Assembly (NCBI GenBank): GCA_038209365.1
Contig: JBBQXS010000035.1
Coordinates: 1 to 50,112 of the forward strand
Direction: 5' to 3'
DNA: 50,112 bases
Origin: DASQHW01 sp038209365
GTDB taxonomy: Bacteria > Actinomycetota > Acidimicrobiia > IMCC26256 > PALSA-610
Shown: piece by piece, positions 38,425 through 46,688 of the stretch
How the letters are laid out: each line of letters starts with the position of its first letter
Numbering within the stretch: the stretch's first letter is position 1
Made by a program: the position numbers and the translations under genes
The notes under the pieces: model-generated
Databases searched by the model: none
What the model was told of the DNA's origin: nothing
The model's input: the letters and a program-made list of their open reading frames with translations, nothing else

Positions 38425-40977
38425 ATGCCCCCGATCCCCGACCGCCCGTCGCTCGAGGGGCTGGACGAGCGCTGGTCGGCGGTGTGGGACGCCGACGAGA
38501 CCTTCCGCTTCGACCGCTCGCGGACCCGGGCCGAGATCTTCTCGATAGACACCCCACCGCCAACAGTGAGCGGCTCCCTCCACGTGGGTCACGTGCTCTC
38601 CTACACCCACACCGACACGGTGGCCCGCTTCCAGCGGATGCGCGGTCGCGAGGTCTTCTATCCGATGGGCTGGGACGACAACGGCCTGCCGACCGAGCGC
38701 CGGGTGCAGAACTATTACGGCGTCCGGTGCGATCCGCACCTTCAGTTCGACCCCGACTTCGTTGCGCCCGACAAGCCCGGAAAAGAGGTCGTCCCGATCT
38801 CGCGACCCAACTTCTTGGAGTTGTGTGCGCGTCTCGTCGCCGAGGACGAAAAGGCGTTCGAGAAGCTGTGGCGACGGCTCGGCTTGTCGGTCGACTGGTC
38901 GATGACGTACACGACGATCGGCCGCGAGGCGCAACGCACGAGCCAGCTCGCGTTCTTGAAGAACCTCGCACGGGGCGAGGCCTACCAAGCGGACGCGCCG
39001 ACGCTTTGGGACGTCGACTTTCGCACGGCGGTCGCGCAGGCAGAGCTCGAAGATCGCGAGACGGCCGGCGCGTACCACGCGCTGCGGTTCCACAAGGCCG
39101 ACGGTTCGGGCGACCTCCTGATCGAGACGACGCGCCCGGAGCTGCTCGCCGCGTGCGTCGCAGTCGTCGCGCACCCTGACGACGACCGGTACCAAGCATT
39201 GTTCGACACGGAGGTCACGACGCCGCTGTACGGCGCGCGCGTGCCGGTTGTTGCGCACCGGCTGGCTGATCCCGAGAAGGGCACCGGCATCGCGATGATC
39301 TGTACGTTCGGCGACACCACGGACGTCACGTGGTGGCGCGAGCTACAGCTGCCGACGCGCGCCATCGTCGGCGCCGACGGACGTCTCAAGAGTGACGCGC
39401 CGGAGACGCTGTCCGCGGCCGGCGCCGAGGCGTACGCGGAGATCGCCGGCAAGACCGTCAAGCAGGCGCAGAAGGTCGTGGTGGAGCAACTGCGCACGTC
39501 CGGAGAGCTCGACGGCGACCCGCGCCCGATCACGCATCCGGTGAAGTTCTACGAGCGCGGTGATCGTCCGCTCGAGATCGTGACGTCCCGGCAGTGGTAC
39601 ATCCGTAACGGCGGCCGCGACCCCGAGCTCCGTGCTGCGCTGCTCGCTCGTGGCCGCGAGGTGAACTGGATTCCGGCGTACATGCGCGCGCGGTACGAGT
39701 CGTGGATCGAAGGGCTCACCGGCGACTGGCTGATCAGCCGCCAGCGATTCTTCGGCGTGCCGTTCCCGGTGTGGTATCGAATCGACGCCGACGGCAACGT
39801 CTTGCGTGACGAGCCGCTCCTGGCTCCCGAAGACGCGTTGCCGGTCGACCCCTCGACCGACGCGCCGCCCGGCTACACCGAGGACCGGCGCGATCGGGCG
39901 AACGGCTTCACCGCCGACCCCGACGTGATGGACACATGGGCGACATCGTCGGTCACGCCCGAGATCGCGACAGGTTGGGCATCCGACCCCGACCTCTTCG
40001 CGCGCACGTTCCCGATGGACCTCCGGCCGCAGGCCTACGACATCATCCGCACCTGGCTGTTCTCGACGATCGTGCGCTCCCACTTCGAGTTCGACACCGT
40101 GCCGTGGGCGCACGCGGCGATCTCGGGATTCGTGCTCGACCCCGATCGCAAGAAGATGTCGAAGAGCAAAGGCAACGTCGTCGTGCCGATGGAGTGGCTG
40201 GAGAAGTACGGCGCCGATGCCGTGCGCTACTGGGCCGCCAACGGGCGTCCGGGCACCGATACGGCGTTCGACGAGGGCCAGATCAAGATTGGTCGCAAGC
40301 TCGCGATCAAGATCCTGAACGTGTCGAGGTTCGTGCTCACCGTGTCGGAAGGAGCGGGCGAGGACCGGTCGGTGGTCACGCACGCGCTCGACCGTTCGAT
40401 GCTCGCCGAGCTCGCCGCACTCGTCGACGACACCACGGCCGCACTCGACCAGTTCGACTACGCGCGCGCCATCGAGCGGACGGAGCGGTTCTTCTGGTCC
40501 TTCTGCGACGACTACGTCGAGCTCGTGAAGGGCCGAGCGTACGGAGTTGCCGGAGACGAGGCCGCACGCTCGGCGCAAGCCGCGCTCCGTATCGCGCTGT
40601 CGCACCTCCTACGGCTGTTCGCGCCGTTCCTCGTGTACGTCACCGAGGAGGCCTGGTCGTGGTGGCGGGAAGGCTCCATACACCGAGTCTCGTGGCCGGA
40701 GGCCGGTGAGCTGCGCCTCGACGGCGCCGATCCACTCGTCTTCACGGTTGCCGCCGACGTGCTCGGCGCGGTGCGAAAGGAGAAGTCGGAGCAGAAGCGT
40801 TCGCTCGCCACTCCCGTCGACCGGGTGGTCGTCCGCGATACCGAGCACCGTCTTGCCGCGCTGGACGCGGCGCGCTCCGACGTGCGCGATGCAGGCAAGA
40901 TCGCGGGCGACGTCGAGACAGAGATCGGACCCGAGCTCCTGGTAAAGGTCGAGCTCGCGCCCGTCACCGACGCGTGA
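38425..40977 (+). CDS. valS: Valine--tRNA ligase
   Basis: This 850-residue class I synthetase charges tRNA-Val. The HIGH-type motif is HVGH (53-56, in TVSGSLHVGHVLSYTH) and KMSKS is at 577-581 (DPDRKKMSKSKGN). The editing domain (about 200-400) has ETTRPELLAACVAVVAHP. The protein ends at a beta-strand (ELLVKVELAPV), so the C-terminal coiled-coil arm of E. coli-type ValS is apparently missing. ATG 38425 is the chosen start, since MPPIPDRPSLEGLDERW is typical. Its stop overlaps folC by four bases (GTGA). Confidence 0.96.
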   Translation: MPPIPDRPSLEGLDERWSAVWDADETFRFDRSRTRAEIFSIDTPPPTVSGSLHVGHVLSYTHTDTVARFQRMRGREVFYPMGWDDNGLPTERRVQNYYGVRCDPHLQFDPDFVAPDKPGKEVVPISRPNFLELCARLVAEDEKAFEKLWRRLGLSVDWSMTYTTIGREAQRTSQLAFLKNLARGEAYQADAPTLWDVDFRTAVAQAELEDRETAGAYHALRFHKADGSGDLLIETTRPELLAACVAVVAHPDDDRYQALFDTEVTTPLYGARVPVVAHRLADPEKGTGIAMICTFGDTTDVTWWRELQLPTRAIVGADGRLKSDAPETLSAAGAEAYAEIAGKTVKQAQKVVVEQLRTSGELDGDPRPITHPVKFYERGDRPLEIVTSRQWYIRNGGRDPELRAALLARGREVNWIPAYMRARYESWIEGLTGDWLISRQRFFGVPFPVWYRIDADGNVLRDEPLLAPEDALPVDPSTDAPPGYTEDRRDRANGFTADPDVMDTWATSSVTPEIATGWASDPDLFARTFPMDLRPQAYDIIRTWLFSTIVRSHFEFDTVPWAHAAISGFVLDPDRKKMSKSKGNVVVPMEWLEKYGADAVRYWAANGRPGTDTAFDEGQIKIGRKLAIKILNVSRFVLTVSEGAGEDRSVVTHALDRSMLAELAALVDDTTAALDQFDYARAIERTERFFWSFCDDYVELVKGRAYGVAGDEAARSAQAALRIALSHLLRLFAPFLVYVTEEAWSWWREGSIHRVSWPEAGELRLDGADPLVFTVAADVLGAVRKEKSEQKRSLATPVDRVVVRDTEHRLAALDAARSDVRDAGKIAGDVETEIGPELLVKVELAPVTDA

Positions 40978-42302
40978 GCGAATTCGCCGCACGGGAGTGG
41001 CTCGCCGGCCACGTGAACCTGGAAGCCGGGCTCAACACGCCCGCCTCCGCCCGTGAGCGGGGTGCGCCGACCCTCGAGCGGATCGGCACGTTGCTGCGAT
41101 ATTTCGGATCGCCCGAGAGTGAGTACCCGGCCGTGCAGATCACCGGCACGAACGGCAAGTCGACCACCGCCCACATGACGAGCGCGCTGCTCACGGCGGT
41201 CGGATTGCGCGTCGGCACCATCACGAGCCCGAACCTGCAACGCGTGAACGAGCGCATGACGATCGACGGCGCGGCGATCGACGACGCGACGCTCGACGAC
41301 CAGTTGTATGCGGCCATGCTCGTCGAGCGCGAGATCGGTGTCGAGGCGTCCTACTTCGAGATCCTCGTTGCGGTCGCGCTCCGCTGGTTCGCCGACGAAG
41401 CGGTCGACGTTGCGGTTGTCGAGGTCGGTATGGGCGGGACGTGGGATGCGACGAACCTCGTCGACGGACAAGTTGCAGCCGTGACGAACGTGGAGATCGA
41501 CCACGTCGAGTACCTAGGGCCGACACGCGAGCAGATCGCAGCCGAGAAGGCAGGCATCGTGAAGCCGGGTGCGACGCTGGTGCTCGGCGAGACCGACGAG
41601 TACCTCCAGTCGATCTTCACCGCCCGCGAGGCCGCGCGTGTCGTACGCCGCGACGTCGACTTCGGCCTCCGACGCAACGAGCTCGCCGTCGGCGGCCGGC
41701 ATCTCCATCTCTACGCGACTCGTGCCGAGTACCCGGACGTGTTCTTGCCGTTGCACGGCGCGCACCAAGGCGACAACGCAGCCGTCGCGCTCGCGGCCGC
41801 GGAAGCCTTCGTCGACGCGGAGCTCCCCCGCGCGGTGGTGACCGACGCGTTCCGCCGCATGACCGCACCCGGGCGGCTGGAGGTCGTCGGCCGCAACCCG
41901 CTGATCCTGCTCGACGGCGCACACAACGTCGCAGGTGCGCGAGCGTTGCGGCGAGCACTCGACGAGGAGTTCGGTGGTGCTCCCGACACGCTCGTGCTCG
42001 GGCTGCTGCGCGAGAAGGACCCGCACGACATGCTGGTCGCGCTCGGCGTGGACGAGCTCGCCGACGAGGACCGTGGCGGCACCTTGGTGTGCTGCCGGCC
42101 GCCGAGCCCGCGCGCCCTCGACCCGACGCACATCGCCAAGGCGGCGATCGACCTCGGCGTGCCCGAAGACCGGGTGGAGGTGGTCGAAAGCGTCGCCGAC
42201 GCCGTCGGGACCGCGCTGCTCGCAACCGCCGAAGACGGCCAGATCGTGGTCACCGGCTCCCTCTACGTCGTGGGCGCGGCGCGGGCCGCCCTCGTCCACT
42301 GA
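40974..42302 (+). CDS. folC: Folylpolyglutamate/dihydrofolate synthase
   Basis: This 442-residue ATP-dependent ligase adds glutamate to folates. It has the Mur-ligase-like P-loop GTNGKST (58-64), TSPNLQRVNERM, VEVGMGGTWDATN, EKAGIVKPG and the C-terminal LLDGAHNVAGARAL. GTG 40974 overlaps the valS stop. valS-folC is a common bacterial pairing. Confidence 0.96.
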   Translation: MSEFAAREWLAGHVNLEAGLNTPASARERGAPTLERIGTLLRYFGSPESEYPAVQITGTNGKSTTAHMTSALLTAVGLRVGTITSPNLQRVNERMTIDGAAIDDATLDDQLYAAMLVEREIGVEASYFEILVAVALRWFADEAVDVAVVEVGMGGTWDATNLVDGQVAAVTNVEIDHVEYLGPTREQIAAEKAGIVKPGATLVLGETDEYLQSIFTAREAARVVRRDVDFGLRRNELAVGGRHLHLYATRAEYPDVFLPLHGAHQGDNAAVALAAAEAFVDAELPRAVVTDAFRRMTAPGRLEVVGRNPLILLDGAHNVAGARALRRALDEEFGGAPDTLVLGLLREKDPHDMLVALGVDELADEDRGGTLVCCRPPSPRALDPTHIAKAAIDLGVPEDRVEVVESVADAVGTALLATAEDGQIVVTGSLYVVGAARAALVH

Positions 42303-42318
42303 CGAACTTGCGTGATAG

Positions 42319-42337
42319 ACGGCCCTATGCGGGCCGT
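42319..42337 (+). terminator. Hairpin between folC and the Gfo/Idh gene
   Basis: ACGGCCC, loop TATGC, GGGCCGT is a perfect 7-bp stem 16 bases after the folC stop. No U-run follows, so termination is uncertain. It may mark the end of the valS-folC unit. Confidence 0.4.
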
Positions 42338-42363
42338 GAGCCACGCACGTTGGGAGTGGTGCC

Positions 42364-43470
42364 GTGCTGAGGGTCGGGGTGATCGGCGTCAACGGGATCG
42401 GGCAGGCGCACCTCTGGGCATTGCGCACTGTGGAGACGTCGACGCTCGCGGCGGTGTGCGACGTCGATTCGGCCCGGGCCGAGAGGGCGGGCGCCGATCA
42501 CGAGGTGCCGTCGTTCACCGATGCGGGCGCGATGAGTGCGAGCGGCGCGTGCGACGCGGTCGTGGTCGCCACGCCGCCGGGCAGCCACGGCGAGCTCGTG
42601 CGCGAAGCGCTCGACGCCGGGCTGCACGTCTACTGCGAGAAGCCGTTCACGCCGACGTGTGACGAGGGGTACGCCCTGGCCCAGTACGCCCGCACATGTC
42701 AACGGGTCCTGGTGGTGGGGCTGCAGTTCCGTTTCCACTTGGGCTACGCGGCTATGCGGACCGCGCTCGCCGACCTCGGCCCACTGCGGCGCGTGCACGT
42801 CACCGCGACGAACTGGCTGCGCGCACAGCGATACTTCGACGCGAGCCCGTGGCGTGCGACCTGGCGCATGGCGGGCGGGGGAGTGCTGATGAACCAGGCG
42901 GTCCACCAGCTCGACGCGCTCATCGCGGCGGCGGGCATGCCGGCGCGCGTGCGCGCGCAGGTGCAGAACACTTCGCACCGGGCAGAGGTCGAGGACGACG
43001 CGAGCATCGAGCTCGAATGGCCGGCCGGCGCGCGCGGCACCGTCATTGCGTCGCTGAGCGAGCCGGCAGGTCTCGAGCGGTTCGAGCTCTCCTGCGAGCG
43101 GGGCGCGGTGGTGCTCGCCGACGGCTACGACGTCCGCATCGCCCGCCACGACCCCGTGCGGCAACTCATCGACGAATGTCCCGACGAGTTCCCGCTGCAG
43201 GCCGTCGAGTGGGAGAGCGTCGATGTTCCACGTGCGAAGAGCGAGTGGCTCGACATGATCGCGGCTGCACACCGCGAGTTCGCGGGCGCGATTGCCGAGC
43301 GCCGACCTTCGGCGATCGGTGGCGACGAGGGCACCAAGAGTGTCGAGCTGGCGAATGCCGCATACCTGTCCTCGTGGACAGGTACAGCCGTGGACCTGCC
43401 GCTGGCGCCGGGGGCGTATCCGCCGGTTTACGAGTCGCTGGCCTCGGGCCATAGGCTGCCCGGCTCGTGA
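42364..43470 (+). CDS. Gfo/Idh/MocA-family oxidoreductase
   Basis: This 368-residue NAD(P) oxidoreductase has LRVGVIGVNGIGQAHLWAL, VVATPPGSHGELV, the catalytic YCEKPFTPT and GGVLMNQAVHQLDAL (His in the catalytic helix). GTG 42364 follows GGGAG. It ends with a GTGA overlap into ndk, so the two are cotranscribed. A sugar or inositol derivative is the probable substrate; not related closely to the one at 24860-25810. Confidence 0.9.
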   Translation: MLRVGVIGVNGIGQAHLWALRTVETSTLAAVCDVDSARAERAGADHEVPSFTDAGAMSASGACDAVVVATPPGSHGELVREALDAGLHVYCEKPFTPTCDEGYALAQYARTCQRVLVVGLQFRFHLGYAAMRTALADLGPLRRVHVTATNWLRAQRYFDASPWRATWRMAGGGVLMNQAVHQLDALIAAAGMPARVRAQVQNTSHRAEVEDDASIELEWPAGARGTVIASLSEPAGLERFELSCERGAVVLADGYDVRIARHDPVRQLIDECPDEFPLQAVEWESVDVPRAKSEWLDMIAAAHREFAGAIAERRPSAIGGDEGTKSVELANAAYLSSWTGTAVDLPLAPGAYPPVYESLASGHRLPGS

Positions 43471-43889
43471 CCGACAGCGCCGATCGCACCCTCGTTCTCT
43501 GCAAACCGGACTGCGTCGAGCGCGGGCTCGTTGGTGAGATCATCGCCCGCCTCGAGCGCAAGCAGCTGAAACTCATCGCGTGTGAGCTGCGCCGGCTCGA
43601 CGAGGCCACGGCCAAGCAGCACTACGCCGAGCACGACGGCAAGCCGTTCTTCGACGACCTCGTGGCGTTCATCACCCGCAGCCCGCTGGTCGCGATGGTG
43701 GTGGAGGGCCCGGACGCATGGAAAGTCGTGCGAGCGCTGATGGGGGTCACGAACCCCCGCGAGGCCGCGCCCGGCTCGATACGGGGCGACCTGGCAATCG
43801 AATTGACAGAGAATCTGGTACACGGCAGCGATGGTCCCGAGTCGGCCGCGCGCGAGATCGCGCTGTTCTTTCCCGGCCTCGCTCGGTGA
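43467..43889 (+). CDS. ndk: Nucleoside diphosphate kinase
   Basis: This 140-residue enzyme equilibrates nucleoside di- and triphosphates. The phospho-His is H119 in NLVHGSDGPESA. KPDCVERGLVGEII and MGVTNPREAAPGSIRGD are standard Ndk motifs. GTG 43467 overlaps the preceding stop. The 127-bp space to mreB has only weak promoter-like sequence (TAGCCT, 43986-43991). Confidence 0.97.
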   Translation: MTDSADRTLVLCKPDCVERGLVGEIIARLERKQLKLIACELRRLDEATAKQHYAEHDGKPFFDDLVAFITRSPLVAMVVEGPDAWKVVRALMGVTNPREAAPGSIRGDLAIELTENLVHGSDGPESAAREIALFFPGLAR

Positions 43890-44016
43890 GCCGCCGAACC
43901 CGAAAGCGAAATCCCCATGGGGGAACGCAACGCGGAACCGACCAAAATTGAGACCGGGCGGGTGGAATGACAGCCCTTCTGCTCGTAGCCTGGGCGCGCT
44001 CGGCCGTCGGAAGACC

Positions 44017-45063
44017 GTGAACTCCGTGAACGAACCGTTCTACGCAGGATTGCTCGGCCGCGACATGGCGGTCGACCTCGGCACCGCGAACACGCTCGTG
44101 TACGTGCGCGGGCGCGGTGTCGTGCTCGACGAGCCGTCCGTCGTCGCGGTCAACGCGCGCGACGGCCGGCCGCTCGCCGTTGGCATCGAGGCGAAGAAGA
44201 TGATCGGGCGGACGCCCGACCACATCAAGGCAATCCGTCCTCTCAAGGACGGCGTCATTGCCGACTTCGACATATGCGAGAAGATGCTTCGCTATTTCAT
44301 CCAGCGCGTGCATCCCCGCAAGTGGGCGAAACCCCGCATGGTGATCTGCGTGCCCTCGGGTATCACCGGCGTCGAGCAACGTGCGGTGCAAGAGGCCGCC
44401 CAGCAAGCAGGTGCGCGCAAAGAGGCGTACATCATCGAGGAGCCGATGGCAGCCGCGATCGGCGCCGGGCTTCCGGTGCACGAGCCATCCGGGAACATGG
44501 TCGTCGACATCGGCGGCGGCACGACCGAGGTCGCCGTCATCTCCCTCGGCGGCATCGTGGCGAGCGAATCCATCCGCATCGCGGGTGACGAGCTCGACGA
44601 GGCGATCATCAACTTCGTCAAGAAGGAGTACTCGCTCGCGCTCGGCGAGCGCACCTCCGAAGAGATCAAGATCGCGCTCGGGAGCGCCTTCCCGTTGCAG
44701 GAAGAGTTGTACGCCGAAGTGCGCGGCCGCGATCTCGTCACCGGCCTGCCGAAGACGATCGTCGTCTCGACCGAGGAGATCCGTGACGCGATCGAAGAGC
44801 CCGTCGCCGCGATCGTCGACTCGGTGAAGGTGACGCTCGACAAGACCCCACCCGAGCTCGCGGCCGACATCATGTCGAAGGGCATCGTCGTGACCGGCGG
44901 CGGCGCACTGCTGCACGGCCTGCGCGAACGGCTCTCGATGGAGACCGGCATGCCGATCGTGATTGCCGACAACCCACTGTTCTCGGTCGTCCACGGCTCC
45001 GGCCAGTGCCTCGAGAACTTCGACGTGTTGAAGCACGTCCTGATCTCGTCCGCCCATCAGTAG
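44017..45063 (+). CDS. mreB: Rod shape-determining protein MreB
   Basis: This 348-residue actin-like protein forms membrane-bound filaments that guide lateral wall synthesis. Visible are the phosphate-1 motif DMAVDLGTANTLVYV, phosphate-2 VVDIGGGTTEVAVISLGG and the adenosine motif IVVTGGGALLHGL. Length fits. GTG 44017 and GTG 44026 are both possible. It opens the mreBCD-mrdA-rodA elongasome block, which suggests rod-shaped cells. Confidence 0.96.
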   Translation: MNSVNEPFYAGLLGRDMAVDLGTANTLVYVRGRGVVLDEPSVVAVNARDGRPLAVGIEAKKMIGRTPDHIKAIRPLKDGVIADFDICEKMLRYFIQRVHPRKWAKPRMVICVPSGITGVEQRAVQEAAQQAGARKEAYIIEEPMAAAIGAGLPVHEPSGNMVVDIGGGTTEVAVISLGGIVASESIRIAGDELDEAIINFVKKEYSLALGERTSEEIKIALGSAFPLQEELYAEVRGRDLVTGLPKTIVVSTEEIRDAIEEPVAAIVDSVKVTLDKTPPELAADIMSKGIVVTGGGALLHGLRERLSMETGMPIVIADNPLFSVVHGSGQCLENFDVLKHVLISSAHQ

Positions 45064-45072
45064 CGGTCCCAC

Positions 45073-46002
45073 ATGGCCATCGCTCGACGCACGAGCCGAC
45101 GGCGGTACGTGCTGCTCGTCATCGTGCTCACCGCCGTGACGCTGATCACGCTCGACAGCCGAGGCGGACGATCCGGACCGCTCGGCGCGCTGGGACGAGC
45201 CGCACACACGCTCGTCTCGCCGATCCAGGGCGCGGTCGAGAGCATCACCACGCCGATCAGCGACTGGTGGCACGGCGTGACCGAGGGCGGGGACCTCAAG
45301 CGGGACAATCGCAAGCTGCGCGAGCAGCTCTCGATGGCCCAGGGCAGCGAGCGCGCCGCCCAACGGGCGATCGCCGAGAACGAAGACCTCAAGAAGCTGC
45401 TGGGGCTCAACAGTCTCTTGAACGTCAAGCGGGTGAATGCCCGCATCGTCGGTCGCGACACGGGGAACTTCGACTCGTCGCTCACGCTCGACCACGGCAC
45501 CGAAAGCGGGATCGCGCGCGACATGCCCGTGGTCGGACCGGACGGATACCTGGTGGGTTCGGTGATCGACGTCGGTCGCAACTTCGCAAAGGTGCGCGTG
45601 CTCACTGATCCGGTGTTCGCAGTCGGTGTGCATACACCGAAACATCCCGGAGCCTACGCGGCGACAGGCACTGCGAGCGGGCGCAACGGGTCACGCGAGC
45701 TCCTCGTCGACGACTTCGACCCGCAGGCGAAGATTCTCGTCGGCGACCAGGTCGTGACCTCGTCGTTGTCGACGAAGTTCCCGCCCGACCTTCTCGTCGG
45801 AAGCGTCACCAAGGTCACGGACCTCCCCGGCGGGTTCAGCCGCGATGTGTCCGTGAAGCCGTACGTCGACCTCGGCGCGCTCGAGAATGTCTCGGTGCTC
45901 CTGTGGGTGCAGGGCCAGCGCGATGTGGTGAACACCACGACGACGACCACCGGGGCGACGACCACGACGACCACCACCACGACCACGACGGCGGGAGGCT
46001 GA
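45073..46002 (+). CDS. mreC: Rod shape-determining protein MreC
   Basis: This 309-residue elongasome protein has a basic N-terminus, one membrane segment (about residues 12-28), a coiled coil (about 75-112, RDNRKLREQLS ...), and the beta-barrel domains with GRDTGNFDSSLTLDHG and VLTDPVFAVGV. It joins MreB to PBP2. The last 25 residues are almost only Thr (TTTTTTGATTTT ... AGG), from ACC/ACG codons, and are unusual. ATG 45073 is nine bases after mreB. Its stop shares a base with the mreD start. Confidence 0.94.
   Translation: MAIARRTSRRRYVLLVIVLTAVTLITLDSRGGRSGPLGALGRAAHTLVSPIQGAVESITTPISDWWHGVTEGGDLKRDNRKLREQLSMAQGSERAAQRAIAENEDLKKLLGLNSLLNVKRVNARIVGRDTGNFDSSLTLDHGTESGIARDMPVVGPDGYLVGSVIDVGRNFAKVRVLTDPVFAVGVHTPKHPGAYAATGTASGRNGSRELLVDDFDPQAKILVGDQVVTSSLSTKFPPDLLVGSVTKVTDLPGGFSRDVSVKPYVDLGALENVSVLLWVQGQRDVVNTTTTTTGATTTTTTTTTTTAGG
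45930..45991 (+). repeat. ACC/ACG trinucleotide tract in mreC
   Basis: A run of ACC and ACG codons, interrupted by GGGGCG, codes the polythreonine end of MreC. Threonine codon slippage keeps the frame. Confidence 0.8.
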
Positions 46003-46511
46003 TGCGGTCGCTGCGGATGTTCGTCCTGATCGTCCTCGTCGTGCTCGTGCAGGTCACGCTGTTTCCGCACCTGAGGATTGCCGGTGTCGCGCCCGATCTG
46101 GGCTTGGTCGTCGCGCTCGCGGTCGGGTACCACGACGGGCCGGAGGCGGGCGCGGTCGCCGGCTTCGTTGCCGGCTTCGGCTTCGATCTCTTCCTCGAGA
46201 CGCCCCTCGGCCTCAACGCGCTCGCCTACGCGCTCGTCGGATACGGCGTCGGGATCATCGAGGGAGGACTCTTGCGCTCCCCGCGGTGGCTGCCGTCGGT
46301 GCTCGGTGTGGCCGGCGGCCTCGCGGGCGGTCTCATCCTGATCGCCATCGGTGTGCTCGCGGGTGTCGAGAACGTCAAGGGCACCCATGGTGTGCAGACG
46401 ATCGCAATTGCAGCGTTGTACGACGCCGTGCTGGCTCCTTTGGTGTTCTTCGTGCTGACCCGCACCGTCGGGCGTCCCGACGACGTGCGGACGTCGTGGT
46501 CGATTCGCTGA
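46002..46511 (+). CDS. mreD: Rod shape-determining protein MreD
   Basis: This 169-residue integral membrane protein has about five hydrophobic segments, with GVAPDLGLVVALAVGYHDGPEAGAV and FGFDLFLETPLGLNALAYALVGY as MreD-like blocks. It works with MreC in the elongasome. ATG 46002 overlaps the mreC stop by one base; an earlier ATG (45903) would be out-of-frame reading through the Thr tract. Confidence 0.92.
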   Translation: MRSLRMFVLIVLVVLVQVTLFPHLRIAGVAPDLGLVVALAVGYHDGPEAGAVAGFVAGFGFDLFLETPLGLNALAYALVGYGVGIIEGGLLRSPRWLPSVLGVAGGLAGGLILIAIGVLAGVENVKGTHGVQTIAIAALYDAVLAPLVFFVLTRTVGRPDDVRTSWSIR

Positions 46512-46688
46512 CCTACTGTCGCGTCCTTTGTCCCGGACGAGCCGACCCGACGACAGGCACAGCACCCCAGTAGCTTGCCTATGGGTTCCTCCCCACTTCC
46601 TTCATGAGCGAGCGTCGCGAGGCGGGTACCCCGCCAAGCAGCGAGCGGGGCCGAGCGGCCCGGCGCCGAAGGCGCTAGGAGCGGAACG
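46512..46688. other. mreD-mrdA spacer with repeat-like hairpins
   Basis: This 177-bp non-coding region has hairpins GGCGGG-TAC-CCCGCC (46621-46635) and GGCC-GAGC-GGCC (46649-46660). GAGCG words recur, and it ends CTAGGAGCGGAACG before the mrdA ATG, so the repeat-like sequence supplies the ribosome site. A related CGCAGGAGCGG block is at 49885-49895 after rodA. No ORF is visible. Confidence 0.55.

Noticed and set aside
43890..44016. A small gene or RNA between ndk and mreB
   Set aside because: No start with a ribosome site and no stable fold was found; only a weak TAGCCT -10 candidate.
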